DNA of 64,000 bases from Coemansia sp. RSA 487 (Eukaryota; Kickxellomycota; Kickxellomycetes; Kickxellales; Kickxellaceae), in contig JANBRJ010000061.1 in assembly GCA_027577595.1 (NCBI GenBank), forward strand, positions 1-64,000. Reading direction: 5' to 3'. Within the stretch, counting starts at the first letter, position 1; each line of letters begins with the position of its first letter. The position numbers and the translations under genes are program-made. The notes under the pieces were generated by a model. That model worked only from the letters and a program-made list of their open reading frames with translations, ran no database searches and had not been told where the DNA came from. Positions 19,375 through 30,622 of the stretch are shown in pieces.

Positions 19375-21556
19375 AGTTTTAGATGCGAATGAAAGATATA
19401 ATAAAAAAAAGTGGTTATATGAAAATATATGCAAAGCGGCAAAAAGGGAGAAAAACAATGGATATTCACAAAAAAGAACCGCAAAGAGGTGGTGGTGCGG
19501 TAGCAAATGGAAGGAGGCGTGTGCTCAAAGCAAGCAAGCAGGGGGGCAAGCGTGGAGAGGGTAGATTAAACGTTTGCGTTTAGCAAGGTGTTAATAGATT
19601 GAGATCATTAAGAAGCCGCTTGCAGATGCATAGTTTGTGACGACTTTTGATAGTCTGCAAATTCTGCTATCTTCTAATGTTGCAAAGCAAAATAAAGTTA
19701 AAAACTCTGAACAAGAGTTGAACCAAATATGGAAACAATGTATACAAGCCTGAAAAATAAATGTAAAGCAGGGGATAAATGGCTAAAGTGCGGGTTTTAA
19801 AAAGAGATATCTTGTTCAATTGACAAAAGAAGAAGCGAGGCCAAATGCGCTTCGGATAGTCCCCACGGCTTGGTATTTATAAAACTTGCTGCAAGAACCA
19901 AGAATGGCAAAAAGAAGAGAAACGAAATGCCAAAAAGGTGGGGGTGGACCAACAAAGTTTTACTTCTTGCATCAACACGCAACCAGGCCTCTCCACACAC
20001 GACATACTAGGGACAATTCAATCCGGCAAACCTGCCCCAGTCATAGTCGCTGCATATCGGAAAATAAAAACTGGCAGCTGCTTTTTCGCTATGGAATGAA
20101 CAGCGCAGAGTAAAATGACCACTGAGAACGAGATGCTGGCTCATATGTCTTGCTTGCGCCTTCCATGTCTACAATAACAAAAGGCCGAACTGCTCAACAA
20201 AAAGGGCTAAACGTGTGGCCCCTACATTTCGACTTCCTCTTTTAACCCATCCCGTTATCCCTTGCTTTCTGTTTGTTCTTTGCTATCGCAACCGATCGAC
20301 TGGCTAAGAATGCCTGAATTTATGCACGTGCAGACTTACTGCCAATTCATTGGTGTGATGAACTGCGATAAGTTTGTAAATGAATGCTATCTGTTTTCTT
20401 CATGCAATCATACCTCATCGGCTAAGCCTTTTTCAACAAAAGTCTCCGTAAATTTCTCCTTAACCGTTGCTGCCACTTATTCTGTGTGCTGTACGCACGT
20501 ATGCTCCGTAGAACTTTTTTTTTTTCACTGTTTTGGCTTTAAATACGTTTGTTACAGCAACGATTTGTGTTGGTTTGCATTGCCGATTTGGTCATGATAG
20601 CGCCAGGTGTTGAAATCCTAAAGTATTTTCTTGTCTACTGACGTAATTTTTCCATGTCTCTTTTAGATGATGAAAGATTTTTTTTGCAAGCCAGCTACAG
20701 CATCTAATCCCGCGTGTTTGATGGCGGCCGACAAAAAGTCACTGTCTCGTCTGTCACAATAAACCATCCTATCGTATACTGTGCTGCTATTGGACTACTA
20801 CTTGGTGCAGATCCAATCTGATGGAAAAAACATTACGTGTGTTTTCTCCAATATTGTTTAAGCCAAAATGCCCATTCACCCCTCTTACACCATTGTCACC
20901 CTGACATTCAAAAAGAAGAACAGTAAACCAGAAACGTCAATTTTAAAGTCGGAACATAACGGAAGAGTTTGAATCCAAACCAAAATTGATACCAAGACTA
21001 TCATGGCACATCGCATCATTCGAAATTAAGCCACAGCCATTAGTATTTAGGCTGAGGTTGTGTATATGCAGCATATCTGCACAGCGTACGCCAGCCTTCA
21101 TTTGAAAGCTTTGAATTTGATGGCGATGCTGGTGCGCTTCTGGCTGTTCATCGATTAGCCATATCGACTAAAAAATGCTCGACCAAGGTCTTTTCTTGTT
21201 TGCGTCCCTTGTTTCTGTTTCTCCGCATTCTCCGCATATGGAATCCATACAATTGAACAATATAAAACCAACATTCATAAAGAGTCGCAAAAACAGGTGC
21301 TTTACTGCTTTGTAAAATATACGAAAAACAAGCTGTGTTCTGATTTAGTACATCTGTTTCCAAGCGCAAAATAAAGACATTTGCAGTGGTTTCTTCAATA
21401 ACAAACATGGCTGTTAACGCAATATTTCCCTTTGTATTCCGCGCTTAATTAAAAGATTCTCGGGTACTCATCGATCTTTCATACTATTCATCCAATAGAG
21501 ATAGCATCAGCATCCTACATTTATTGAATTGAATTGAATTGAACTGACATATAGGC
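19375..21556. other. Intergenic, divergent promoter region
   Basis: About 2.2 kb between the divergently transcribed kinase 2 and GT25-like gene. Short frames exist (for example 20262-20597 plus and 21148-21408 minus), but they show no family words and have no coding-like composition. A (GAATT)n run lies near 21520-21542. Confidence 0.5.
21520..21542. repeat. (GAATT)n pentanucleotide repeat in the GT25-like gene leader
   Basis: Four near-perfect copies of the five-base unit end about 15 bases before the ATG at 21557, so the repeat probably lies in the 5' leader. Confidence 0.8.
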
Positions 21557-22825
21557 ATGTTTCTGCACGGCCGGATGAAATCGAATGCTGTCGATCCAGC
21601 ATTGCTGCTGACCAACAAGGAGAAGGATGATATGGAAGCAGGAAGACTGCACACAACTACGATGTCCGATTCCTACGGCGGCATCCGGAATAGTGTCGGC
21701 ATAGTTCTTTTCATACCACGCATGTATCGTGTGTGCTGTATTTCCCTAGTCATTTGCCTTGTTATAGCCGGCATGTGCTGTCTTATCCAGTCGTCTGATA
21801 CGGCTTCTCCGTCCGCAGCCATCACTAGCGTGGCAAATACAGCAGCGTCTACTGCGATGACATCTCCATACATCAACGATCGTGACGATAATAAGCAAAC
21901 GTTGGACAAGATCGGAGACACCGAGCGGCTGCACCACATCGATGGCCATCATCCCGTCTCTTCCGTTTCCTATGTTCATCCGCATGGAAAGCTCAATCAG
22001 AGCAGCGATGAAAATCGCATGCTGACCTCCAGAATCCAACTGAGACCCTACAAAGACACAGGAATCCGCCTGCCTGTCCTTCCAAACTACGGATCCCCCG
22101 AGACGGCTCGCCTTGGTTGCGACCACATCTACGTCATTCACAACCTGGGCCATCCAGACAGGCTTTTGCGCATGGTTAAGCTTCTGCAGCTCTTACGGAT
22201 CTCTGCCGAGTTTGTCCCGGTCATGCAACCGCCCGAATCGCTGCTCAGAGCACACATGGCCGCCCTGAACCGAACATCCAACATCCCGTCACTTGAAAAC
22301 ATCATCGAATGGCACACGCGCCATCGCATTTTCCGCGATATGGCCGAGCAAGGATACCGTTCAGCTATGGTACTCGATGATTCCGTCGACATGGAGCTGA
22401 ACATCAAGACCATTATGCGCGCCATACACAGGCACATCCCAACCGACTGGGACATGCTTTTCCCAGGTCATTGCGGCGCCTTTGAAGGGACACAGCCGCG
22501 TCCAAGCCCCGATGCTCTGCCCTCGCTGCGCCTAGCAAATATGCCCATATGTCTGCATGCCCATGCTATCTCGCGCCAAGGACTGATGCGTTTGCTTCAC
22601 AGTTTGCCTCCACTGCCGACATCCAACGAGATCATTGGAATGGCTATAATGAGACTGAAGGAGAAAGGTCTTTTGAAGATGTACTCTGTTGATACTCCCG
22701 TTTTCGCCCCACGACCAGCAGCGGAGCACGAAGCGACGGGCCTTGCGGGCAACAAAAAGCTTGACATTTCAGCAGTTGACCATCTCGCACTGTGGCAAGG
22801 CCAAAACAAGCAGAAGCAACATTAA
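21557..22825 (+). CDS. Glycosyltransferase family 25-like type II membrane protein
   Basis: A 422-residue protein with a short cytosolic N-terminus, a single hydrophobic anchor at about 58-77 (CCISLVICLVIAGMCCL), a Ser/Thr/His-rich stem, and a lumenal domain from about 185. The domain begins CDHIYVIHNLGHPDRLLRM, like the opening strand of GT25 enzymes ('VFVINLPRRPDRR'). It contains SAMVLDDSVDM, an acidic DD-x-x-D cluster in the place of the EDD metal site. It also has WDMLFPGHC, and later ICLHAHAISRQGLMRLL, matching the 'T-x-AY-x-IS-x-x-GA-x-K-L' stretch. GT25 proteins transfer galactose or other sugars to proteins or lipopolysaccharide; the substrate here is unknown. Golgi localisation is inferred from topology. 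Neither the acceptor nor full activity can be judged from sequence. Confidence 0.75.
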   Translation: MFLHGRMKSNAVDPALLLTNKEKDDMEAGRLHTTTMSDSYGGIRNSVGIVLFIPRMYRVCCISLVICLVIAGMCCLIQSSDTASPSAAITSVANTAASTAMTSPYINDRDDNKQTLDKIGDTERLHHIDGHHPVSSVSYVHPHGKLNQSSDENRMLTSRIQLRPYKDTGIRLPVLPNYGSPETARLGCDHIYVIHNLGHPDRLLRMVKLLQLLRISAEFVPVMQPPESLLRAHMAALNRTSNIPSLENIIEWHTRHRIFRDMAEQGYRSAMVLDDSVDMELNIKTIMRAIHRHIPTDWDMLFPGHCGAFEGTQPRPSPDALPSLRLANMPICLHAHAISRQGLMRLLHSLPPLPTSNEIIGMAIMRLKEKGLLKMYSVDTPVFAPRPAAEHEATGLAGNKKLDISAVDHLALWQGQNKQKQH

Positions 22826-22966
22826 CTGGACAAGTAAAAAAAAAAATATATATAGAAGAAATGCTGATATTCTGTACACAATATGAAACTGGAGAAAAGA
22901 AAAAAAAAGGGATAAGGCGCCAACATACCTCGCTTGTGTTCAATGCGTTTGGCTCAAACAGAGATC

Positions 22967-25900
22967 TCAGTCCATCGTATACGACGGCAGCGGCTGGCGT
23001 GAACTTCCGGCGGGTCTGGGGTTGCCTTCGGATACGTTGTTACTGATACGCGATCCATATCCCAAAGAACTACCAGTATTGAATCGCCTGAAAAGCGGTG
23101 GTGGCGGAGAGGCTGCGTTTGAATTGATAGACCCAAAACGCCCATGTCCCATCGACCGATAATTGTTTCCGGCCTCGCTGCTTTTCGTTGGCGTAGCTCT
23201 GTCATCGTTGTTTGCCGGCGGAACCACCACCTTGAGCTCGCTCCACTGGCGTATCTGGTCAAAGACCGACTCTGCCATCGTTGGCGCAACAGTTGACTCG
23301 CGCAAGTACGGGCGCACCATGTCGTGACACAGGCGGCGAAGCTGCTCGTGACTCCTTTCCAGCTCCTCGGTGAGTCCGCCCACATGCTCCTCAAGCATCT
23401 TCGCTTGCTGCTTCGAGTCGTTGCACTCAACCTTGAGCTTCGCAATCTCTGCACGCTGCGCAGAACTGCCGCCCATGTCCTCGTCACTCTCAAGGTTAAG
23501 AGAGCTGACGGCAGCAAGTGCAGTCTCAGTGTGCGTTCGTATCTCGTCACGAGCGTCGTCAACCTGCCGCCTCAGTGAATCGCACTCGTCCTTGAGTGCC
23601 TCGTTTTCGTCGATGAGCTGCGCGATCTCGTCCTTGCTGCTCTTTCCGTCTGCCATCATCCTGCTAGACATGTTGTGCTTCATCTCGAGCTGCAAGAGAC
23701 GCCGCTGCTCCTCGTGCTCGCGCATCCGTTTCTTCGTCTGCTTCAGCTCGTCTTCTAGATGCACGCACTTGGCCTCCGATTGCTTCAGGTCGCTGTCGAG
23801 TCGATCCTTTTCTGCCTTGAGAACTTCGATGACGCTCTCAAGCCTGGCCTTCTCTTGAGAATCGACCTTTGGGGAATGCGCATTCGAAGCGCGGCGCCGG
23901 TGCTCCTCAACGCCGGCGGAGCCATCGGAAAGAGCACGCAGAGTGAGAGTTTCGCTTGTCGTGGTCGCTGTTCCAGCCCGCACGCGGTAGGCAAGCGGGT
24001 CGTTGTTTGCAGCAGCAGCAGCAGCAGCAGCAGCGTCGTCAAAGTCAAGGCCATAGGCCGCTTGTTCGTTCTGCACAACGCGACCGTCCTCTTCTCCGTG
24101 CTTGGCGTTCGAGCTGGTTGGGCTGGCGTTCTTTGAATTCATCGCGGTGCGATACCACATAACAGCGCTGCTCTCTACGCGTGTTAGCTGCTCCTGTAGA
24201 TCGCCGTTCCGCGAATTGAGCTCATCCAGCATACTTTGCTTCTGTCTGGTTACGGACGTCTCGACCTCCAATGCGCGACGAGCATCCTCCAGCTCTTGCT
24301 TCAAGCCCTCAACTACTGCGTGCTCTTGCTCGGACATGCCGTGAGGCAGTGCACATTGTGGAGGATTGGCAGTCGCCTCCTCAAGATACGCGCAGCGCTC
24401 CTTCAGTCCCTGGACCTCCTCGCGCATAAGCTCTATTTCGCGATTCGCGCGGCGGTTGGATGCGCACGTCCGTCCAAAATCGTCAACCAGCGCCTCATAC
24501 GGCTCCTTTGTTTTCGAATTCATGGCGTTTGCCAGCATCTTGCACCGCATATTGAGGTCGAATATTGCCCTTTGCTGTTTTTGGATCAGCTTCTGCTGCG
24601 CCACCATGTCGCCGCCATAGCGCTTTCCTTCCTTGTCAAAGTCCTCTTCGTCGCTGGACACAAACTCCTGATCCTTTATGTCGCTATCGCTCATCATCTC
24701 CTCCTTGTGGTACCAGTTGCTGCGAATGGGCGTTTTTGAGGAGTTCTTTGGCTGGGCCGACTGGTGCCGAGCCTTGCGTGCTGATGCGCTCACAAAGCTC
24801 GAGCCCGCGTCTGCAGAGCGGTTTGCAATCGGCTGGCGGCTTCCTCCCCTGTGGTAGTGGTTGTGCGTGCTCCCAACCATCGATGCGCCATGCGATCCTT
24901 GCACTGAGCTCGCGTAAGATGCCCGCTGGACGTGCCGCGTGGCTGCTTCTGTAGCAAGCCCATTGCCCCGTGCCTGCGGCTGGGGGTGCTCTTGGAATGA
25001 CCGCCTTCCAGCAGCAGACGCGTTGGAAAGGGCAACCGATCCAGCACGCGCACGACCAATTCCTGGCGCGCCCCATGCGTACGTATCGCTGAGCGCATCC
25101 GGAGCAGCAACATGTGGGGCGTACCACGTCTGCGCTGCGTTCGGACGGCGCGGCATTCCGTCGGCCGGGGGTTGAGCAACGTGGCCTAGGTTTGTGCTGG
25201 CGCGAATGCCACTGGTCAGCGCATTCTGCGTGTCTTCTATCCTCCGCGCGCGCGTCGTGGGAGAAACAAGGCTGCTGACTCGGGAGTGGCGGCGGGACCT
25301 TGTTGCGCCGCGATGCGAAAGGCTTGGCGACTCTGGCGCCACCATAAGGTCACTCTGTGTGCTGGGAATGTGGCGATAGTCTGCGCCGGCAGAGTACATT
25401 GGATTGCGGCCCATTACGTGCATGGCGGCCAGCATCGTGTCGCGCGCAGGCGTGTGGGCGTACATGCTGGGGTCGTCAAGGTTCGGGCGGCTGGACTGTG
25501 TGCCAAATCCAAAAGAGGGAGCAGCAAAGGAGCGGTCGCTAAATGTGTCAAACTCGGCGTGCGAGTAGCGACGCGAAAGAGGAGTCCCCGAGATGCTCTC
25601 GCTTCTGTTGTGCATACGTGGCGTGGTGCTGGGGTGGGCGTTCTCGTAGGTTGTGGAAGCAAGTGGGGCCCCGCCACTAATGTTCAAGCCGTTGGCTGAA
25701 TGGGTGCCGGCGGAAAGCACAGTAGAGATCGATGGCCGGTGCGCAGTAGGCGGTGTGTGGTAGAAGGCCTGGTCTACTGCGCTGTCTGTGGTTTGCGAGC
25801 GCATCATCCTTGCGCCTCTGTCGATACGCCCTGGTGGCGGCGACCTCTGCGCCGCCACTGAACGCTGTGTGCTACTGCCCGAGCTTCCAGCAATGATCCC

Positions 25901-26287
25901 CCAAGCCGTGACGGGGTTGAGCTCCGCCTGGCCGCCGCTGGGCGCCATCGGGCCTCTTGCCTGCATGCTATGCTGTTGTGTGTCAAGCGAGCCACGCGCC
26001 CCGTAGATGCCGGCGGTGGTGTGTGCGGTTCTGCGTGGGCCGCCCGTGCTCTGCTGAGGACTTGCGCGGCGGCTAGTGCGTGGCGACTTTTGGGAGCCGT
26101 AAGCGTCATCAAGTCCAGGCTGTGCTGCTGTGTCGACGTTCATAAGAAAGGGTGTGCTGTTCTTTTTCGAGCCATCGCTTTGCATGTGGGTGTAGCGTGA
26201 ATCCACTGAGAGTCCATTTCTCATAGGAGCTCCGCCGTACATTTGCTCGTCCATGTTGCTTTTGTGCTTGGGCCGGGAAACGTACAT
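22967..26287 (-). CDS. Large coiled-coil protein, possible microtubule-organising-centre or polarity factor
   Basis: An uninterrupted 1106-residue frame starts at 26287 (a second ATG lies at 26254). Residues 1-540 are disordered, rich in Ser, Ala, Arg and Pro. An acidic block SDIKDQEFVSSDEEDFD (about 550) precedes a long coiled-coil half (about 570-1010, heptads with many Glu, Lys, Gln and Leu). The tail is basic, with Ser and Gly. The segment KLIQKQQRAIFDLNMRCKML at the start of the coiled coil faintly resembles the centrosomin CM1 motif ('KEQ-x-x-I-x-x-L-x-x-EN-F-x-L-K') of Mto1/ApsB/Spc110-like proteins. That resemblance is a guess. An (Ala)n run of about eight is encoded by a GCA/GCT-type repeat at about 24009-24034. 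The function is not established. Confidence 0.8.
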   Translation of the reverse strand: MYVSRPKHKSNMDEQMYGGAPMRNGLSVDSRYTHMQSDGSKKNSTPFLMNVDTAAQPGLDDAYGSQKSPRTSRRASPQQSTGGPRRTAHTTAGIYGARGSLDTQQHSMQARGPMAPSGGQAELNPVTAWGIIAGSSGSSTQRSVAAQRSPPPGRIDRGARMMRSQTTDSAVDQAFYHTPPTAHRPSISTVLSAGTHSANGLNISGGAPLASTTYENAHPSTTPRMHNRSESISGTPLSRRYSHAEFDTFSDRSFAAPSFGFGTQSSRPNLDDPSMYAHTPARDTMLAAMHVMGRNPMYSAGADYRHIPSTQSDLMVAPESPSLSHRGATRSRRHSRVSSLVSPTTRARRIEDTQNALTSGIRASTNLGHVAQPPADGMPRRPNAAQTWYAPHVAAPDALSDTYAWGAPGIGRARAGSVALSNASAAGRRSFQEHPQPQARGNGLATEAATRHVQRASYASSVQGSHGASMVGSTHNHYHRGGSRQPIANRSADAGSSFVSASARKARHQSAQPKNSSKTPIRSNWYHKEEMMSDSDIKDQEFVSSDEEDFDKEGKRYGGDMVAQQKLIQKQQRAIFDLNMRCKMLANAMNSKTKEPYEALVDDFGRTCASNRRANREIELMREEVQGLKERCAYLEEATANPPQCALPHGMSEQEHAVVEGLKQELEDARRALEVETSVTRQKQSMLDELNSRNGDLQEQLTRVESSAVMWYRTAMNSKNASPTSSNAKHGEEDGRVVQNEQAAYGLDFDDAAAAAAAAANNDPLAYRVRAGTATTTSETLTLRALSDGSAGVEEHRRRASNAHSPKVDSQEKARLESVIEVLKAEKDRLDSDLKQSEAKCVHLEDELKQTKKRMREHEEQRRLLQLEMKHNMSSRMMADGKSSKDEIAQLIDENEALKDECDSLRRQVDDARDEIRTHTETALAAVSSLNLESDEDMGGSSAQRAEIAKLKVECNDSKQQAKMLEEHVGGLTEELERSHEQLRRLCHDMVRPYLRESTVAPTMAESVFDQIRQWSELKVVVPPANNDDRATPTKSSEAGNNYRSMGHGRFGSINSNAASPPPPLFRRFNTGSSLGYGSRISNNVSEGNPRPAGSSRQPLPSYTMD
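24009..24034. repeat. (GCA)n trinucleotide repeat inside the coiled-coil gene
   Basis: Eight to nine copies; on the coding strand they give the poly-alanine run. The tract could vary in length between strains. Confidence 0.9.
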
Positions 26288-27586
26288 CGTGTGCTGTGCA
26301 AAGTGGCCTCTTAACGGTGGTAAATTCTGTTCAAAAGGCTAATAATGCGCGAAATGTGCAAAAGGCGAGAGGGAAAAAAAAAACAAATTCTAGACTTGCT
26401 TTGATAGGAAAATGAAGGGAGTCAAAGGTGGGGGACTTTTTCCAAGGTAGCGCAAACAAAAAACCCCGTCTGGTTTGCAGAACAAGAGTGTTTTCAGGGA
26501 GTGTTAACTGATTGGACCTTTGATAACTTTAAAGAACGACCAGCGATGGTTTAGAATGAATAAATACAAAGAGAAAACCACCAGGGGGAAAAGGAGTTGG
26601 TTGGTAAGAAAAAAAAAGTAAACAAGGAAAAGAAAAATGCTGGTTCAGGAAAGAAAGGCAGAGGCAACACTTTTTTATGGAACCAGAACAAAAAGCAGTA
26701 GCAGTAAACGACGAATGATCACAGGGCTGCAGACCGAATTTGCTGCTTTCGTTTGCAAGTCTTTTGTTTTTACCTTCTTTTTTTTGCTTAAATTTAGACC
26801 ACGCGCACTCCTGTTGCTGCAGCTTGTGCATATGTTGGTCATTTCGCTCTTCTTGGTTTTCTGCAAAGCATGGTCCAAGCGGTTTCAGTGGCCAGCTCCA
26901 GGGATATAAATTGCATTTCACATCGTCCCGCACTTCTTCCTCAAAGTGCCAAACAGTGCACAATTGGCTCACGAGATCTTTTCTCTCATTTGTGGTTTTG
27001 TGTGCGCAAACAAGCCAGAATCAATGTACATCAATCGATCCAATGTGCAACAATGTGCATCATTTTGACGATTATAGCCGATGAATCACTTGCATCAGCT
27101 CAAGTTGTTCCATTCCAATTGCCTGTCCAGAGACATTTTGTTCCCTGGAGCATAATGGAAGAATGAAGCAAAAATCGCCTGGGCAAAACAACCTTGTGCT
27201 TGTTTGTTGCGTGGCAAACAATGGTGCTTGCATTGTCACTATATCCAGTGTTTTTAAATATTGTTTTTGCTAAGCAAAAATCATGAATTGAACAAGGCGC
27301 ATCCGCTCCTTTTATTTAGTATTATTTCCTCAGACTTTGGTGCTTTTGAGGATCAAATATTCACAAAACGCTTGTTTAATGCGGCTGTTGGTTTTCAGAG
27401 GCTATTCAATCCTGAATAACGCAGCACCCCCTCCAAAAAACAATTTTCTATTGTTATCCTTGCTTTAGAAGTCCTACCTAACTTTAGAAAATAGCTGTTA
27501 CTCCTGCCATGTACAGTGCCAGCTGTGGAAAATTTTGCTTTAATTAGGAAATGTTTATATATAACCAAAACTAGTGTAAGGCATAG
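26288..27586. other. Intergenic, nothing recognised
   Basis: About 1.3 kb of AT-rich sequence upstream of the coiled-coil gene and downstream of the F-box gene. No coding frame or RNA gene was recognised. Confidence 0.5.
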
Positions 27587-29300
27587 CTACATTGATATTG
27601 TGTTCTGCAGACCATGTGTATATCCTTCAATTATACAATTGGGAAACAGCTTGCTCAAGTGCCTCCACACACTGTCCACGCTTTCTTCCGAGTAGTCGCT
27701 ATTGAGAACAAAGCTAAAGGTATTTAGCTTGCACGATATCGGGTCAACGCTGGCTTTGTTGTCTAGTATTTCTGAAACTGTTTTTCCTTGTGTTTCTATT
27801 AGTAGTGTATCGATATACATCTTCTTCAAATCAGGAAGCTTATAAGTTAATCTTTGCAAGTTCTTGATATGGACAGGACAAAATATCTCGATATCTGCAA
27901 GGTAATTCCATCTTACTTGCTCAATGTTGAGCAAAAAGTACTGCTCACATGCAATTGCTTTTGCATATTCTGCTAAAATCGGAACACTGAATATATCATC
28001 CATGAACGAGTACATGCTAATGTATTGGGATTCTTCCATGCTGAGTTTGACATAGCTTACAAGCTTTTTTCTTGCCAAATCAAGCCTAAAACCTGCGAAA
28101 ATCATATGTGTTGCACCCAGTTCAATGTCAACATAGTTTATGATTATTGAATCTTGAATCGCTGCCAAAAAGCGGAGAGTAGCTGGACACAGGTGAATAA
28201 CTACATGTTCAAGTTCTGGTGCTATTACTTTATAGCCAAATTTATGTGTTGGATATTTCCATAAAATGCTGTCACAGCCAAGAAAGTCATCATATATTTT
28301 AGATCTTAGTTGGAGCGATTTCAGATTAGCAAAATGTAAGCATCTTGGGTTGTCTCTGCTTTTAAAGGACCCCCAATTAAAGTCGTCTCCCATTAATCTT
28401 AAATCTAGTACTGTCAGATATTCTGCACATATCTGAGGCATATAATCTACAAGATCACCTTTCTCTTGTTATCCTAACATGCGTAAGTTTGTCTGAAACG
28501 GCATTCACCTTTTTAAGTGCAATCTGCGGATATACACACACTGTTAGCTGATGGGCATATTCTTTGATTACCGAACTTGCAAAAGTCAATACTGCACTGT
28601 CATCGTTGCATCCACGAAATTCCAAATGTTTGACTGATGGGATGAGCTGGGTAAATTCCTCGCCTAATTCATCCATTCCATAAATATTAGAAGGCCTATC
28701 AGAAGGCTCATGATCAACATCGCTTAAACTAAAAGCCAACTTCACCCGCTCAACAGCGCTTAAAAAAGTACTGTAATGGTTTACCTCCTGTATTAACCTG
28801 CGGATGATAAACTTAGGCTGCCTACGTGTTTTGATCAATATATGAAGATACTTTGGCCGAAACACTCTATGTCTGTCAATTATATCCAAATTAGATCTTA
28901 CAACTGTATTATCTCCTATACTACTGTCGCAGTTAAAGGAATTCCACGACGTGGCAGATATGCTTGAAGCGTCAGAGTCGCAGATGCTTGAAGTGTCAGA
29001 GTCGCAGATGCTTGAAGCGTCAGGATCGTAGAAAGAGTTAGCAAAATCCTCACTGTTAAAATAAGTCATGTCAATGTCAGCATCTGTACATTTGCACTGG
29101 CTGAAACTACTGCATTGGATAAAAGATATTTTGTTAACAGAAGGAAATGCCATCTCTCTCCACAGCCTACATACAGCTAGGAGCTTAACCTTAATTATCC
29201 ATTGCTGAAGGTTGTAATGACAAGAGCTTGGCTTATTATTGTTGCAAGTCCAATCAAATATCCTAACAAGGACAATGTCGGGAAGCTCGTTGATATCCAT
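27587..29300 (-). pseudogene. F-box protein gene, one frameshift
   Basis: The ATG at 29298-29300 opens a frame beginning MDINELPDIVLVRIFDWTCN and continuing with VCRLWREMAFPSV, a typical F-box (about 1-60) that would bind Skp1 in an SCF ubiquitin ligase. The frame stops at 28455. The rest of the protein continues in a neighbouring frame from about 28460 to 27587: LTHVRITR leads to EKGDLVDYMPQICAEYL if one base is shifted in the GAGAAAGGTGA run near 28455-28462. The gap is too short for an intron. The full product would be about 570 residues, with a leucine-rich-repeat-like helical C-terminal part. Three 24-bp repeats encode an Asp/Ser-rich linker. The gene is clearly more AT-rich than its neighbours. 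A sequencing or assembly error would make it an intact gene. Confidence 0.7.
28957..29028. repeat. Three 24-bp tandem repeats in the F-box gene
   Basis: The copies are 28957-28980, 28981-29004 and 29005-29028, with a few differences. On the coding strand each encodes an eight-residue SICDSDAS-type unit in an acidic linker after the F-box. Confidence 0.9.
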
Positions 29301-30622
29301 TTTGGATAGTAAAATTGTGCAAAATATGAAAAAGGAAAATAAGCAAGGAAAAGAAAAAGAGTATCCACAACCACTTTCTTTTTTATTTTCTTTTGCGAAT
29401 AAAAACGAGACTTTTAGCTATACGCAATGGCACGCAATGGCAAAAAGATATAACTGTGGCCTCTCTTAAAGGATAGCTTTGGAGTGCTCATCAAAATTAT
29501 AAATACATCCATAGCTTGTAAGGTACACGCGTATTATGTATTTACACGGGATATTTTCAATTGGCACATGCCCATTGTTTTATAGAATTTCTGGTTCCAC
29601 GATAAAGAGATCCGCCAAATACACCGTACCTGTTTGCTCGGGCACACAGAGTGCTCCAAGTGTTTCGCCATTGCACCATCTTTCTAATATTCTTCTAAAA
29701 GAAGGCACGTGAAATATGAACAGGTGAGTACTTTAGGTACGTTTGGGGGAAACGGGCATGTATCCAGTGTATCCTCCTCCATTTTGAGACACATGTATTT
29801 GAAAGCGACTCAGTGAAACAGATAAATCAAAGATGATTTGTTAAAAATCGGTAATGTTTCTAGAAAACTAAATCCATCCATCCAGTTAGATGCTAGTTTT
29901 TTTTTCATGTCTTCTTTACTTATCGGCAAAAGCAGGATCACGAATAAAAGTGTCAGGATTACTTCACTGCGCAAAACTCATTCTTCAGCACATTCTGAAG
30001 AATATTCTAAATGTGCCCAGAGATAAAAGTAGAACTCTTTTTTGAATATTCTATACATTTGCAAATTATTCCGCAACCGTGCGTTTTCCGTTCTAAAGTG
30101 AACGAATCGCTATCAATTAAGGCACAACTACTATTGTGACGATGACGCCAGCGGCTCGTGTTTGTCGAGGAAGCTCTTTGTAGATTGCTATCTGTCAACA
30201 CCAGCCAATGAGAATGTTAAAAGTAAACAACCAACTCCGTACACTATAAAGAATACCCTTGTGCTACTATGCATTGGCTGGGAACGTACGAGAAAGCTTC
30301 TGTTAGGAACATTTGTCGAACAAGGTGCGGCAGATATAATTGGCGCAGAGAAAACTACGATATTAGTAAACAATCTCTAGTTATCCAAGAGAGAAAGCAG
30401 CACGGGAGAGAAGAGATTTGTTAGATGGCAAACACCATATCTGGCCCGCAATGGTATAAATAAGGCATGCGCGCCACGGGTCCAAAGCAACTTGTGACGT
30501 TCTACATATTTTTCTTTTGAAAGACATACCGTCTATTTTTACTTGGTATCATTGCTATTATAATCACCAAATACCTCATTCCTTGTAATAAGCTTTCTTT
30601 TTGTAATATACCCGTTTTGCAA
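29301..30622. other. Intergenic, ENA-type gene upstream region
   Basis: About 1.3 kb between the divergent F-box and ENA genes. Only short frames are present. The right end holds a TATA box (30455-30462). Confidence 0.5.
30455..30462 (+). promoter_or_regulatory. TATA box of the ENA-type ATPase gene
   Basis: TATAAATA, about 160 bp before the ATG at 30623, in an otherwise GC-richer stretch. Distance and context fit a stress-inducible fungal promoter. Confidence 0.5.

Noticed and set aside
20262-20597. A 111-codon plus-strand frame
   Set aside because: Cys/Phe/Ser-rich with poly-T encoding a Phe run; looks like AT-rich noise.
21148-21408. An 86-codon minus-strand frame
   Set aside because: No recognisable motif and no support from composition or flanks; possibly chance, though not excluded.
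30007-30373. Short frames upstream of the ENA gene
   Set aside because: No family words; AT-rich promoter sequence explains them.
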